A stretch of 64,000 bases of DNA from Salinilacustrithrix sp034522155. Its GTDB lineage: Bacteria > Actinomycetota > Acidimicrobiia > Acidimicrobiales > Salinilacustritrichaceae. Both the position numbers and the translations under genes were made by a program. Where the stretch lies: assembly GCA_034522155.1 (NCBI GenBank), contig JAXHLP010000006.1, positions 434,001 through 498,000 on the forward strand, given 5' to 3'. Positions 16,710-26,513 of the stretch are shown here, piece after piece. Positions within the stretch are counted from its first letter, which is position 1; the number at the start of each line of letters is the position of its first letter. The notes beneath the pieces were generated by a model. The model was not told the origin of the DNA, did no database searches, and saw only the letters and a program-made list of their open reading frames with translations.

Positions 16710-17035
16710 GTGCCGGGGAGTCCGCGGGGCGCCAACCCATCCCGCCGGGGCAGGTCAGCACGATCCGGGGGCGGTACCAGATACCGGGACTGGTCTGGCT
16801 GACGCGGCTGCTGATGCCGCTCGGGTTCGTGGCTGCCGTGCTCGACGGTGACGCGGGAATCGCGCTGGGGACGGCGGTGGTGGTCGCGGTCGTCGCCGCC
16901 CCGCTGCTGCGCGTCGGGTGGTTGACCTTCCGGTGGCGCCAGGAGCGAGACACCCGTTTCGTGCTGGTGGGGTGCGGTGTGCTCGGCGTGGTGGTGGTCG
17001 GTGTCGTGCTCGCGGCCCTCGGTGTCGGGGCCTGA
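16706..17035 (+). CDS. Small membrane protein of unknown function
   Basis: A 109-residue protein with a polar N-terminus (~28 residues) and three hydrophobic segments: around VWLTRLLMPLGFVAAVL, GIALGTAVVVAVVAAPLL and FVLVGCGVLGVVVVGVVL. The motif WLTFRWRQERDTRF separates the last two. Its ATG overlaps the TSUP stop by 4 bp, so the two proteins are made together, and it could be an accessory subunit of that permease; this rests on position only. No family recognised. Confidence 0.7.
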   Translation: MSAGESAGRQPIPPGQVSTIRGRYQIPGLVWLTRLLMPLGFVAAVLDGDAGIALGTAVVVAVVAAPLLRVGWLTFRWRQERDTRFVLVGCGVLGVVVVGVVLAALGVGA

Positions 17036-17056
17036 CACCCCGAGGCCGTCCGGACT

Positions 17057-17809
17057 TCAGCGAGCCGGTCGGTCCGAGGCGCGACCTTCGTCGAGAAGCG
17101 GCGGGACCTCGGTGATCGAGTCGAGGGTTCGGAAACGGGGGTCCTCGTCGGCATCGTCGACGGCTTCGTGGGCCCAGAGGAAGTCGTAGGGAACGTGCAA
17201 CGCGCTGCCACCGATCTCGATGACCGGAAGGACGTCTGACCGCACGCTGTTGCCCACCATGCAGAACGAACCCGGATCGACGTCGTGGCGATGGAGGACG
17301 TCGGCGTAGCTGGCCCGGTCCTTCTCGGACACGATCTCGATGCCGGCGAAGCGGTCGGCCAGTCCGGACGCGGCGACCTTCGACTCCTGGTGCCAGAGAT
17401 CGCCCTTGGTGATCAGCAACAGCGCCAGGCCTCGTTCGCTGAGCTCGTCGATGGTCTCGGCGACTCCCGGTAGCAGGTCGACGGGATGGTCGAGGAGGTC
17501 CTTGCCGAACGACAGGATCCGCTCGATGTCGCCGGTCGGGATCCGGCCCTCGGTGATCTGGATGGCGGTCTCGATGAGCGACAGGGTGAAGCCCTTGGCG
17601 CCGTAGCCGAAGAGTCGAAGGTTCCGTTGCTCGGTCGCGAGCATGCGGGCTTCCAGCTCCTCGGAGCCGATGTCGACGTGCTCGGACAGCAGTTCGTGGT
17701 ACCGCTCGTGGGCCTGGTTGAACCGGTTCTCCGAGTGCCAGAGGGTGTCGTCGGCGTCGAGCCCGACCACCTCGACGTTTCGATAGTCGGGACGGCTGCT
17801 GGCACTCAC
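17057..17809 (-). CDS. HAD-superfamily hydrolase
   Basis: A 250-residue haloacid-dehalogenase-type phosphatase. Motif I is VVGLDADDTLWHSE (nucleophile Asp18 and Asp20), motif II is the Thr of LLLITKGD with the following Lys of WHQESKV, and motif III is MVGNSVRSDVLP. A helical cap occupies residues ~25-110. The phosphorylated substrate is unknown. The GTG start overlaps the stop of the CopC-like gene by 4 bp, so it is the second gene of a two-gene operon, a pairing with no obvious functional reason. Confidence 0.87.
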   Translation of the reverse strand: MSASSRPDYRNVEVVGLDADDTLWHSENRFNQAHERYHELLSEHVDIGSEELEARMLATEQRNLRLFGYGAKGFTLSLIETAIQITEGRIPTGDIERILSFGKDLLDHPVDLLPGVAETIDELSERGLALLLITKGDLWHQESKVAASGLADRFAGIEIVSEKDRASYADVLHRHDVDPGSFCMVGNSVRSDVLPVIEIGGSALHVPYDFLWAHEAVDDADEDPRFRTLDSITEVPPLLDEGRASDRPAR

Positions 17810-18279
17810 GGTTCGTTGCCCGCACGACGGCGCCGCCCGGGACGGAGGAAGACCGCCGCCGGAATCGCGAGCGCCACGATCCAGACGAGCCAGAGCCCGA
17901 TGCCACCGCCGGACGACTCGGCGGCGAACGCGAAGCTCCCTTCGCTGAGGCCGTCGCCGTCGTCGGACATGGCGTGCCAGTGCACCGTGTACTCGCCGGC
18001 CTCGAGCGGTTCGAGCGGCACGGTGACGACGGAGTCGCGTGCCGAGATCTCGGGCTCGCCGGCGACCACGTCGTTTCCCGTCTCGTCGATCACCTCGACG
18101 GTGATCGGACTGGAGGGATCCAAGGCGAGGAAGGTCATCGACAGCTCGTCGAGACCCGTTGCGGCGATGCCATCGCGCTCGGGATCGGACTCGCGGATCT
18201 CGGCGTGCGCGCCGGCCGGTGGCGCCATCGCCACGACGAGCACGACGGCGGTCAGGGCGGCGAGCAGGATCCGACGCAC
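17806..18279 (-). CDS. CopC-domain secreted, membrane-tethered protein
   Basis: A 157-residue protein with a signal peptide (MRRILLAALTAVVLVVAMAP, cleaved before AHAEI) so that mature His1 starts the copper-binding CopC/YobA fold. The domain continues with SDPERDG, LTFLALDP-like strands, and GEYTVHWHAMSDDGDGLSEG. A C-terminal membrane helix (WLVWIVALAIPAAVFL) and an Arg-rich tail anchor it. CopC domains bind Cu(II) and deliver it to CopD or other proteins; no copD is adjacent. A -10 TAGTCT lies 7 nt before the GTG, so the operon is probably leaderless. Confidence 0.87.
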   Translation of the reverse strand: MRRILLAALTAVVLVVAMAPPAGAHAEIRESDPERDGIAATGLDELSMTFLALDPSSPITVEVIDETGNDVVAGEPEISARDSVVTVPLEPLEAGEYTVHWHAMSDDGDGLSEGSFAFAAESSGGGIGLWLVWIVALAIPAAVFLRPGRRRRAGNEP

Positions 18280-18289
18280 GGCGCCGAGA

Positions 18290-20158
18290 CTAGGAGGGTT
18301 CCGCCATGGTCTTGGCCCGTTTGGCGGCCCGGGCTCGCGCGGTCTGGTCGAGGTCGACCTTGCGGAGTCGGACGTGGCTCGGCGTCACCTCGACGCACTC
18401 GTCGTCGTCGATGTGCTCGAGCGCGTGCTCGAGGGACAGCAACGTCGGTGGGATGAGCTTCTCGAAGTTGTCGGCCGCGGCCGCGCGCACGTTGGTCTGC
18501 TTCTTCTCCTTGGTCGGATTGACGTCGAGGTCGTCGGGTCGGGCGTTCTCGCCGATGACCATTCCCTCGTAGACCTCCACGCCCGGCCCGACGAAGAGCT
18601 GGCCGCGGTCCTGGAGCGCGAGCAACGAGTAGCTGCGCGTCTCGCCGGAGCGGTCGGCCACGAGTGACCCGTTGCGTCGGGCGCGGATCTCGCCGGCCCA
18701 AGGCTCCATCGCTTCGAACACGTGGTGCAGCAGCGCCGTTCCACGGGTCTCGGTCAGCAGTTCGGTGCGGAAGCCGATGAGCCCGCGTGCCGGGACCAGC
18801 TCGTCGATCCGCACCCAGCCGGTCCCGTGATTCACCATCTGCTCGAGACGTCCCCTCCGCACGGCCAGCAGTTGCTGTACGACACCGAGGTACTCGTCCG
18901 GTACGTCGACGGTCACACGGTCGACCGGCTCGTGCAGCTTCCCGTCGATCTCTCGGGCCAGCACCTCGGGCTTGCCCACCGTCAGCTCGAAGCCCTCGCG
19001 CCGCATCATCTCCACCAGCACCGCGAGCTGGAGCTCGCCCCGACCCTGCACTTCCCATGTGTCGGGACGATCGGTCGGCAGCACTCGGATCGACACGTTG
19101 CCCACGAGCTCCTGGTCGAGGCGGCTCTTCACCAACCGGGCCGTGAGCTTGTCGCCGTCGCGGCCGGCCAGCGGCGAGGTGTTCACGCCGATCGTCATCG
19201 AGAGGCTGGGCTCGTCGATGGTGATCACCGGCAGCGGACGGGGGTCGTCCCGATCGGCGAGGGTCTCCCCGATGGTGATCTCGTCGATGCCCGCGATGGC
19301 GATGATCTCGCCCGGCCCGGCCGTGTCCGCGGCGACCCGGTCGAGGTTCTCGGTGATGTAGAGCTCGGTGATCTTGACCGGCTGCTGACTCCCGTCGGTC
19401 CGGCACCAGGTGACCGTCTGGCCGCGTCGCAGCTCGCCGTTGCGCACCCGGCACAGGGCGATCCGGCCGAGATAGGGCGAGGAGTCGAGGTTGGTGACCA
19501 GCGCCTGCAACGGGGCGCCGTCGTCGAAGTGGGGCGCGGGGATGTGCTCGACGAGGAGATCGAGGAGCGGCTTCAGGGTCTCGCCGTCGGCGAGGCCGTT
19601 GCTGGCGGGTCGCTCGAGGCTCGCCTTGCCGTCGCGGGCCACGCAGTACACGATCGGGAAGCCGATCTGGTCCTCGTCGGCATCGAGGTCGAGGAACAGC
19701 TCTTCGACCTCGTGGACCACGTCGGCGATGCGCGCGTCGGGCCGGTCGACCTTGTTGATGACGAGGATCACCGGCAACCTCGCCGCCAGGGCCTTGCGGA
19801 GCACGAAGCGGGTCTGGGGCAGCGGGCCCTCGCTCGCGTCGACCAGCAACAGGATCCCGTCGACCATGCTCAGCGCCCGCTCGACCTCGCCGCCGAAGTC
19901 GGCGTGGCCGGGGGTGTCGACGATGTTGATCTTCACCGGCTCGGACCCTGACGGGGCATAGGGGATGGCCGTGTTCTTGGCCAGAATGGTGATGCCCTTC
20001 TCGCGTTCGAGGTCCATGGAGTCCATGACCCGTTCGGCGATGTCCTCGTTGTCGCGGAACGCACCGGACTGCCAGAGCATCTGGTCGACGAGGGTGGTCT
20101 TGCCGTGATCGACGTGGGCGACGATCGCCACGTTGCGCAGGTCGTCGCGCGTTGCCAA
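18290..20158 (-). CDS. typA: Ribosome-associated GTPase TypA/BipA
   Basis: EF-G-like translational GTPase acting on the 50S subunit during assembly and stress. The 622-residue protein has G1 AHVDHGKT (14-21), G3 DTPGH (81-85), G4 NKVD (135-138), then domain II and the TypA-specific C-terminal part with RGLIGFRTELLTETRGTA and TNVRAAAADN. The TTG at 20158 is preferred because it has GGAGG 5 nt upstream and puts the P-loop at the family's normal place; in-frame upstream codons give an unlike extension. It is divergent from the acyl-CoA dehydrogenase gene. Confidence 0.95.
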   Translation of the reverse strand: MATRDDLRNVAIVAHVDHGKTTLVDQMLWQSGAFRDNEDIAERVMDSMDLEREKGITILAKNTAIPYAPSGSEPVKINIVDTPGHADFGGEVERALSMVDGILLLVDASEGPLPQTRFVLRKALAARLPVILVINKVDRPDARIADVVHEVEELFLDLDADEDQIGFPIVYCVARDGKASLERPASNGLADGETLKPLLDLLVEHIPAPHFDDGAPLQALVTNLDSSPYLGRIALCRVRNGELRRGQTVTWCRTDGSQQPVKITELYITENLDRVAADTAGPGEIIAIAGIDEITIGETLADRDDPRPLPVITIDEPSLSMTIGVNTSPLAGRDGDKLTARLVKSRLDQELVGNVSIRVLPTDRPDTWEVQGRGELQLAVLVEMMRREGFELTVGKPEVLAREIDGKLHEPVDRVTVDVPDEYLGVVQQLLAVRRGRLEQMVNHGTGWVRIDELVPARGLIGFRTELLTETRGTALLHHVFEAMEPWAGEIRARRNGSLVADRSGETRSYSLLALQDRGQLFVGPGVEVYEGMVIGENARPDDLDVNPTKEKKQTNVRAAAADNFEKLIPPTLLSLEHALEHIDDDECVEVTPSHVRLRKVDLDQTARARAAKRAKTMAEPS

Positions 20159-20249
20159 TGGAGCCTCCGTGGCGGGATGGGAAGGCACCAGCCTACGACC
20201 GGTCGACGGCAACGGCGCGATCAGGCCCCCGCCGGTACGGTCCGACCTC

Positions 20250-21518
20250 ATGGACTTCCGCCTGCCCGATCACCTCGTCACCCTCCTTGGTGAGCTCGAC
20301 CAGTTCATCGACGACGTCATCGCGCCGCTCCAGGCCGAGGACGACAACGAACGGTTCTTCGACCACCGCCGCGAGGACGCCCGCACCGACTGGGATCGCG
20401 ACGGCCTCCCCAACGCGGAGTGGGAAGCACTTCTGGGAAGGATGCGCCGCCTCGCCGACGATGCCGGGTTCCTGCGCTACCACCTGCCCGAGCGCTTCGA
20501 TGGCCGCAACGGGACCAACCTCGACATGGCGGTGATCCGGGAGCACTTGGCGGCGAAGGGGCTCGGGCTGTTCAACGATCTCCAGAACGAGACGTCGATC
20601 GTGGGCAACTTCCCGACGGTGCTCATGATGGAGAAGTACGGCACCGACGCCCAGCAGGAGAAGTGGATCCCCGAGATGCTGGCCGGACAGGCCCGCATCG
20701 GCTTCGGGCTCACCGAGCCGAACCACGGCTCTGACGCCACCTGGATGGAGACCACCGCGGTCCGCGACGGCGACGAGTGGGTGATCGACGGCGAGAAGAT
20801 GTGGAACACCGGCGTCCACGCCGCCACCCACGACTACGTGTTCGCCCGGACGAGCGGTGACGACGGCGAGTCCCAGGGGATCTCGTGCTTCATCGTCCCG
20901 ATGGACACGCCCGGGGTGAAGATCGAGCAGTACTACTGGACCTTCAACATGCCCACCGACCACGCCCGGGTGTCCTTCACCGACGTGCGGGTGTCCGACG
21001 CCGATCTGCTCGGTCCGCTCGACAACGGCCTGCAGGTCGCCCAACTGTTCGTCCACGAGAACCGCATCCGCCAGGCGGCCTCCTCGCTGGGTGCGGCCCA
21101 GTACTGCATCGACACCGCGGCCGCCTACGCAAGGGACCGGCGCGTGTTCGGCAAGTCGCTGGCGTCGAACCAGGCGATCCAGTTCCCGCTCGCCGAGCTC
21201 CACACCGAGGCGGCCATGCTCCGGGCACTGATCCGTCAGACGGCTTGGGACATGGACCACGTCGACCACGGCATGGAGATCTCCGAGAATGTCGCGATGT
21301 GCAACTACCGGGGGAACCGGTTGTGCTGCGACGCCGCCGACCGGGCCATGCAGACCTGCGGTGGGATGGGCTACTCGCGGCACATGCAGTTCGAGCACAT
21401 CTACCGTCACCACCGCCGCTACCGGATCACCGAGGGCACCGAGGAGATCCAGATCCGCCGGATCGCGGGTCACCTGTTCGGCTTCACCGGCGCCGGCCGC
21501 GGCTCCACCGCCCGCTGA
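20250..21518 (+). CDS. Acyl-CoA dehydrogenase
   Basis: FAD enzyme that desaturates an acyl-CoA at the alpha-beta bond. The 422 residues contain FGLTEPNHGSDATWMETTAVRD-type flavin contacts (the segment after residue 150), DRRVFGKSLASNQAIQ, and QTCGGMGYSRHMQFE. The catalytic base is the Glu of ITEGTEEIQ near residue 395, as in medium-chain enzymes. A -10 TACGGT (20236-20241) precedes the ATG by 8 nt, so the RNA is probably leaderless. It is monocistronic, facing the DUF2277 gene across a hairpin. Chain length or ring substrate cannot be told. Confidence 0.92.
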   Translation: MDFRLPDHLVTLLGELDQFIDDVIAPLQAEDDNERFFDHRREDARTDWDRDGLPNAEWEALLGRMRRLADDAGFLRYHLPERFDGRNGTNLDMAVIREHLAAKGLGLFNDLQNETSIVGNFPTVLMMEKYGTDAQQEKWIPEMLAGQARIGFGLTEPNHGSDATWMETTAVRDGDEWVIDGEKMWNTGVHAATHDYVFARTSGDDGESQGISCFIVPMDTPGVKIEQYYWTFNMPTDHARVSFTDVRVSDADLLGPLDNGLQVAQLFVHENRIRQAASSLGAAQYCIDTAAAYARDRRVFGKSLASNQAIQFPLAELHTEAAMLRALIRQTAWDMDHVDHGMEISENVAMCNYRGNRLCCDAADRAMQTCGGMGYSRHMQFEHIYRHHRRYRITEGTEEIQIRRIAGHLFGFTGAGRGSTAR

Positions 21519-21521
21519 TCG

Positions 21522-21541
21522 ACCCCGTCAGGAGACGGGGT
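21522..21541. terminator. Bidirectional hairpin between convergent genes
   Basis: ACCCCGTC-AGGA-GACGGGGT is a perfect 8-bp stem between the acyl-CoA dehydrogenase stop and the end of the DUF2277 gene (it overlaps that gene's last codons). It lacks a U-run, so termination strength is uncertain. Confidence 0.5.
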
Positions 21542-21779
21542 GACCGCGGCGATTGGGTGGGACCGTTGTCGGGGGCTGCCTGCGGGCCGGGAGCTCGTCG
21601 AGCAGACGGGTGGCCGAGGCGCTGATCTCGGCCACGGCCCGGGCGAAGGGCTCGTCGGTGTTTGACGTCGGGTGGCGGATACCGCTCACCTTTCGGACGA
21701 ACTGGCGAGCGGCAGCCTCGATCTCTTCCGGCGTGGCGGCGGGTTCGAGCCCTCGGAGCGTGGTGATGGAGCGGCACAT
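21528..21779 (-). CDS. DUF2277 family protein
   Basis: An 83-residue protein of the small DUF2277 group, recognised from MCRSITTLRGLEPAATPEEI at the N-terminus and RQFVRKVSGIRHPT in the middle. Function is unknown; the family is widespread in aerobes and usually ~80-95 residues, so this is full length. The last ~20 residues are Pro/Arg rich. It converges on the acyl-CoA dehydrogenase gene and lies downstream of an enoyl-CoA hydratase gene on the same strand, 92 bp away. Confidence 0.85.
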   Translation of the reverse strand: MCRSITTLRGLEPAATPEEIEAAARQFVRKVSGIRHPTSNTDEPFARAVAEISASATRLLDELPARRQPPTTVPPNRRGHPVS

Positions 21780-21871
21780 GCCGCGGAAGCTAGCCCCCGG
21801 TGAGCCAGGCGTGCTCGAGCACGAGTTCGTGTTCGAGCGTCTGGTGCCGTCCGGCGCGAGCTGCCACCGGC

Positions 21872-22687
21872 TCACCACCCGCGGTAGTCGGGGTCCCGGC
21901 GTTCGACGAAGGCCTGCACGCCCTCGTTGGCGTCCTCGGAGGTCATGTTGCGCTCCTGGGCGACCGCCTCGTCGCGCAGCGCCGTGGCGCGGTCGACGTC
22001 GAGGCTCGTGTTGACCAGGCGCTTGGCGAGCGAGATCGCCACGGTGGGCGAGCTGGCCAGACGTCCGGCCCACTCGTCGACCTCGGTGGCCAGCTCGTCG
22101 GCGGGGACCACCTTGTTGACCAGCCCGAGCGCGGCTGCGTCGGCCGCCGGGAGATCGTCGCCGAAGAAGAACAGCTCCTTGGTCTTCTGGATGCCGATGA
22201 TCCGGGGGAGCAGCCAGGCACCGGCGCCGTCGGGGACCAGGCCTCGCCGGATGAACACCTCCACGAACTTGGCGTTGTCGGCGGCGATGACCAGGTCACA
22301 GCAGAAGGCGAGGTGGGCACCGATGCCGGCAGCGGTGCCGTTGACCGCCGCGATGACCGGCTTCTCGCAGTCGAGCACGGCGGCCATGAGACGCTGCGCA
22401 CCGGTCGCGATCATTCGGGAGACCTGACCCACCGGGGTCTCCGGCGCACCCTCGGGCTTGGGCGGCAGCGGACGACTGGCCCGGAGGTCGGCGCCCGTGC
22501 AGAAGTGCCGGTCGCCCGCGGCACCCAGCACCACGGCCCGGATTTCGAGCAGGGCCGAGGCCTCCGCCAGCGACTCGATGATCGCATCGCGCTGGTCGGG
22601 GGTGAGCGAGTTGGCGGCGTCGGCACGGTTCAGCGTGATCCGGCGCACACCGTCGGTGTCCTCGATGAGCAGGTCGGTGTCGGTCAC
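21872..22687 (-). CDS. Enoyl-CoA hydratase/isomerase (crotonase) family protein
   Basis: A 271-residue crotonase-fold enzyme acting on unsaturated acyl-CoAs. The oxyanion-hole motifs are FCTGADLRASR near residue 61 and the NGTAAGIGAHLAFCCD segment near 115; VFIRRGLVPDGAGAWLLPR follows where catalytic acids usually sit (the Glu of EVF and the Asp of PDGA are candidates). The C-terminus FVERRDPDYRGW is typical. The GTG at 22687 gives the standard N-terminus; longer readings are non-conserved. It is divergent from the epimerase-like gene with 37 bp between starts. Confidence 0.9.
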   Translation of the reverse strand: MTDTDLLIEDTDGVRRITLNRADAANSLTPDQRDAIIESLAEASALLEIRAVVLGAAGDRHFCTGADLRASRPLPPKPEGAPETPVGQVSRMIATGAQRLMAAVLDCEKPVIAAVNGTAAGIGAHLAFCCDLVIAADNAKFVEVFIRRGLVPDGAGAWLLPRIIGIQKTKELFFFGDDLPAADAAALGLVNKVVPADELATEVDEWAGRLASSPTVAISLAKRLVNTSLDVDRATALRDEAVAQERNMTSEDANEGVQAFVERRDPDYRGW

Positions 22688-22724
22688 GCCGGGCGAGTGT
22701 GTCGGCGTGCGACCATGATGCGCA

Positions 22725-23705
22725 ATGCGAGCCCTCGTCACCGGCGCTTCGGGGTTCCTCGGGAGCCGTCTCGTTTGGCAGCTGCACGCGCACGGGCACG
22801 ACGTCGTGGTGCTCCTGCGCCCCACCTCTGACCGCGCGCGTGTGGCCCGCGCCGACCCCGAGGTCGCGATCGGCGACATCACCGATCCGTCCTCGCTCGC
22901 TGCGGCGATGGGAGCTGTCGACGTCGCGTTCCACACGGCCGCGCAGTACGAGATGGGGCCCGAGGACCCCTCGACAATCGAGCGCGTGAACGTCGAGGGC
23001 AGCCGCAACGTGTTCGAGGCCGCAGCTGCCGCCGGGGTGCCGGTGGTGCACACCTCGTCGGTCACGGCCCATGGACCCACCGGCGCCCAACCCGTCGACG
23101 AGCACCACTGGTCCGACGCGGCGCCCGTGTCGCACTACCAGCGCACCAAGCGCGAGTCGCACCTCGTCGCGCGCGAGTTCCGGGCGGCCGGCGCTGACGT
23201 GCGGATCGCCAGCCCCGTCGGCATCTACGGTCCGGGCGACACGTCGACGCTCGGTCGATTGATCCGGTTGTACATGACCGTGCCGATGCCGGTCGTCGCC
23301 TTCCGCGATGCCGTGCAGTCGACGGTGCACGTCGACGACTGCGCCGACGGAATGCTGCGGATCGCCGAGGACGGGCCGTCCGGTGGGGAGTACATCCTCA
23401 GTGCCGAGTCGGTGACGATGCAGGCATGGATCGAGGCGATGATGCGTGCGGCCGACAAGCCGTACCCGCTCTACTACGTGCCCGACCGGTGGGTGGCGGA
23501 GATCGGGCGGTACGTGGAGTGGCTCGTCCACGCGCTCGACGGGCCGCATCAGCTGATCCACGAGTACATCGCCACCGCGGTCCAGAACGCCGCGTTCTCG
23601 GGCCAGAAGGCGCGCGACGAGCTCGGCTGGAACCCCCGCCCCCTCGACCACGGGCTCGCCCAGGTGGCGGAGTCGTTCGGCCGGGGTCCGCTCGTCCGGC
23701 GCTGA
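22725..23705 (+). CDS. NAD(P)-dependent epimerase/dehydratase (extended SDR)
   Basis: A 326-residue extended short-chain dehydrogenase. The N-terminal Rossmann motif is TGASGFLGSRLV (residues 6-17), the active-site lysine/tyrosine pair is in SHYQRTKRES, and VHTSSVTAHGP supplies the serine. IASPVGIYGPGD is a typical substrate-loop sequence. Substrates for this branch include nucleotide sugars, dihydroflavonols and steroid-like 3-beta-hydroxy compounds; the sequence alone does not decide. It converges exactly with the amidase gene (stop codons adjacent at 23705/23706). Confidence 0.87.
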   Translation: MRALVTGASGFLGSRLVWQLHAHGHDVVVLLRPTSDRARVARADPEVAIGDITDPSSLAAAMGAVDVAFHTAAQYEMGPEDPSTIERVNVEGSRNVFEAAAAAGVPVVHTSSVTAHGPTGAQPVDEHHWSDAAPVSHYQRTKRESHLVAREFRAAGADVRIASPVGIYGPGDTSTLGRLIRLYMTVPMPVVAFRDAVQSTVHVDDCADGMLRIAEDGPSGGEYILSAESVTMQAWIEAMMRAADKPYPLYYVPDRWVAEIGRYVEWLVHALDGPHQLIHEYIATAVQNAAFSGQKARDELGWNPRPLDHGLAQVAESFGRGPLVRR

Positions 23706-25124
23706 TCAGCGGGCCAGTGCCGACACGTCGGGACGGCGGTCATGCCAGGGGAGCGCGCCCTCGACCTGCGCGGCGACCCGCAGCAGTCCCGACTCGTCGA
23801 ACGGGCCGCCCACGAGCTGGGCGCCGATCGGAAGCCCGGTGTCGGTGGCCTGGTGCACCGGCAACGAGATGGCCGGCAGGCCGTTCAGATTGAACATCGA
23901 GGTGAACAGGATCGAGGCCAGCACCGTGGGGGAGAGCTGGTCGGGGGCCGACCGGATCTCCTCGAGGATCTGGCCGGCCGGAGGCGGCTGGATGACCATC
24001 GTCGGGGTCACGAGGAGGTCGAAGTCGCGGCCCCACTGGGCGTTGACCGCCCGGGTCCACCGCTGGAGTGCATTGACGGCGGCCGCGTACTCGAGGCTCG
24101 AGGTCGCCTGGGCGTTGTCGTAGGTCGCCCGGTTGTTGCGCTGCACCCGGTCCCAGTCGACCGGGTTGGCCGACAGCCCCGCGCCGACCACGTCGCCGAA
24201 GTAGGTGGCGAACTCCTCGATGCGGGCGTCGAAGGCGGCATCGACGATCTCGTGGCCGGCCTCGGCGAGTGCCGTCACCGTCCGTTCGACCGCGGCCACG
24301 CATTCGGGATCGGTGGGGACCGACATGGCGGCCTGCGTCGTGGACGCGATGCGTAGACGTCCCGGGTCCCGCCCGACCTCGTCGGCGAAGGGCCGATCGG
24401 GAGGCGGCGCGTTGTACCACGAGAGCGGGTCGAACGGTCCCATGATGTCGAGCGCCGCGGCCGTGTCGGCCACGGTGCGGGTGACCACCCCCTGGATCGA
24501 GGCGCCCTCCCAGGAGAACACCCGGTCGGTGACCCGCCCGCGGGCGGACTTGAGACCGACGAGCCCGGTGCACGTCGACGGGATGCGGATCGACCCTCCG
24601 CCGTCGCTGGCATGGGCGATGGTGAAGATGCCGGACGCGACCGCGGCGGACGCGCCGCCGGACGAGCCGCCGGGGGAGCGGTCGGTGTCCCACGGGTTGC
24701 GGGTCACGCCGTAGCGCTCGTTCTCGGTGGCGGTGATCGACCCGAACTCCGGCGAGTTCGACCGGCCGCACAGCACGAAGCCAGCATCGACCATGCGTTG
24801 CACCGGGAGTGCCGTCTCGGGACGGGGATCGGCGGAAGCGCCCTCGGAGCCGAGCGTGTTGGGCCATCCCTCGACGTCGTAGAGGTCCTTGACGGGGATC
24901 GGGACGCCGAGGAAGGGCGGCAGGTCGTCGGACGGCTCGTTCGCGATGCGGTCGTCGGCCGCTCGGGCCCGGGCTCGGGCGTCGTCCTCGTCGAGCCAGA
25001 TGATGGCGTTGAGGACAGCGTCGTAGCGCTCGATGGCGTCGAGCGACGCCTCGAGTGCCTCGCTCGGCGAGAGGTCCTTTCGGCGGATGGCAGCCGCCAG
25101 CTCGATGGCCGATGCGTGTTCCAT
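23706..25124 (-). CDS. Amidase (amidase-signature family)
   Basis: A 472-residue amidase-signature enzyme hydrolysing an amide to acid plus ammonia or amine. The Ser-cisSer-Lys triad is intact: Lys79 in PIPVKDLYDVEG, Ser154 in SPGGSSGGASAAVASG, and Ser178 in DGGGSIRIPS. Length is normal for stand-alone amidases; a GatA role is less likely because no gatC/gatB lie nearby and the C-terminus differs. -10 TACGGT lies 7 nt before the ATG (leaderless). It is divergent from ino1 with 59 bp between starts. Confidence 0.92.
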   Translation of the reverse strand: MEHASAIELAAAIRRKDLSPSEALEASLDAIERYDAVLNAIIWLDEDDARARARAADDRIANEPSDDLPPFLGVPIPVKDLYDVEGWPNTLGSEGASADPRPETALPVQRMVDAGFVLCGRSNSPEFGSITATENERYGVTRNPWDTDRSPGGSSGGASAAVASGIFTIAHASDGGGSIRIPSTCTGLVGLKSARGRVTDRVFSWEGASIQGVVTRTVADTAAALDIMGPFDPLSWYNAPPPDRPFADEVGRDPGRLRIASTTQAAMSVPTDPECVAAVERTVTALAEAGHEIVDAAFDARIEEFATYFGDVVGAGLSANPVDWDRVQRNNRATYDNAQATSSLEYAAAVNALQRWTRAVNAQWGRDFDLLVTPTMVIQPPPAGQILEEIRSAPDQLSPTVLASILFTSMFNLNGLPAISLPVHQATDTGLPIGAQLVGGPFDESGLLRVAAQVEGALPWHDRRPDVSALAR

Positions 25125-25183
25125 CGGCCGGACCGTAGCCGGAACCAGGAATCTTGGACCGGTGACCTCTTAGGATCGTTCGA

Positions 25184-26491
<1,308 letters not shown>

Positions 26492-26513
26492 GGTCCTGGG
26501 GCAGGATGTCCCC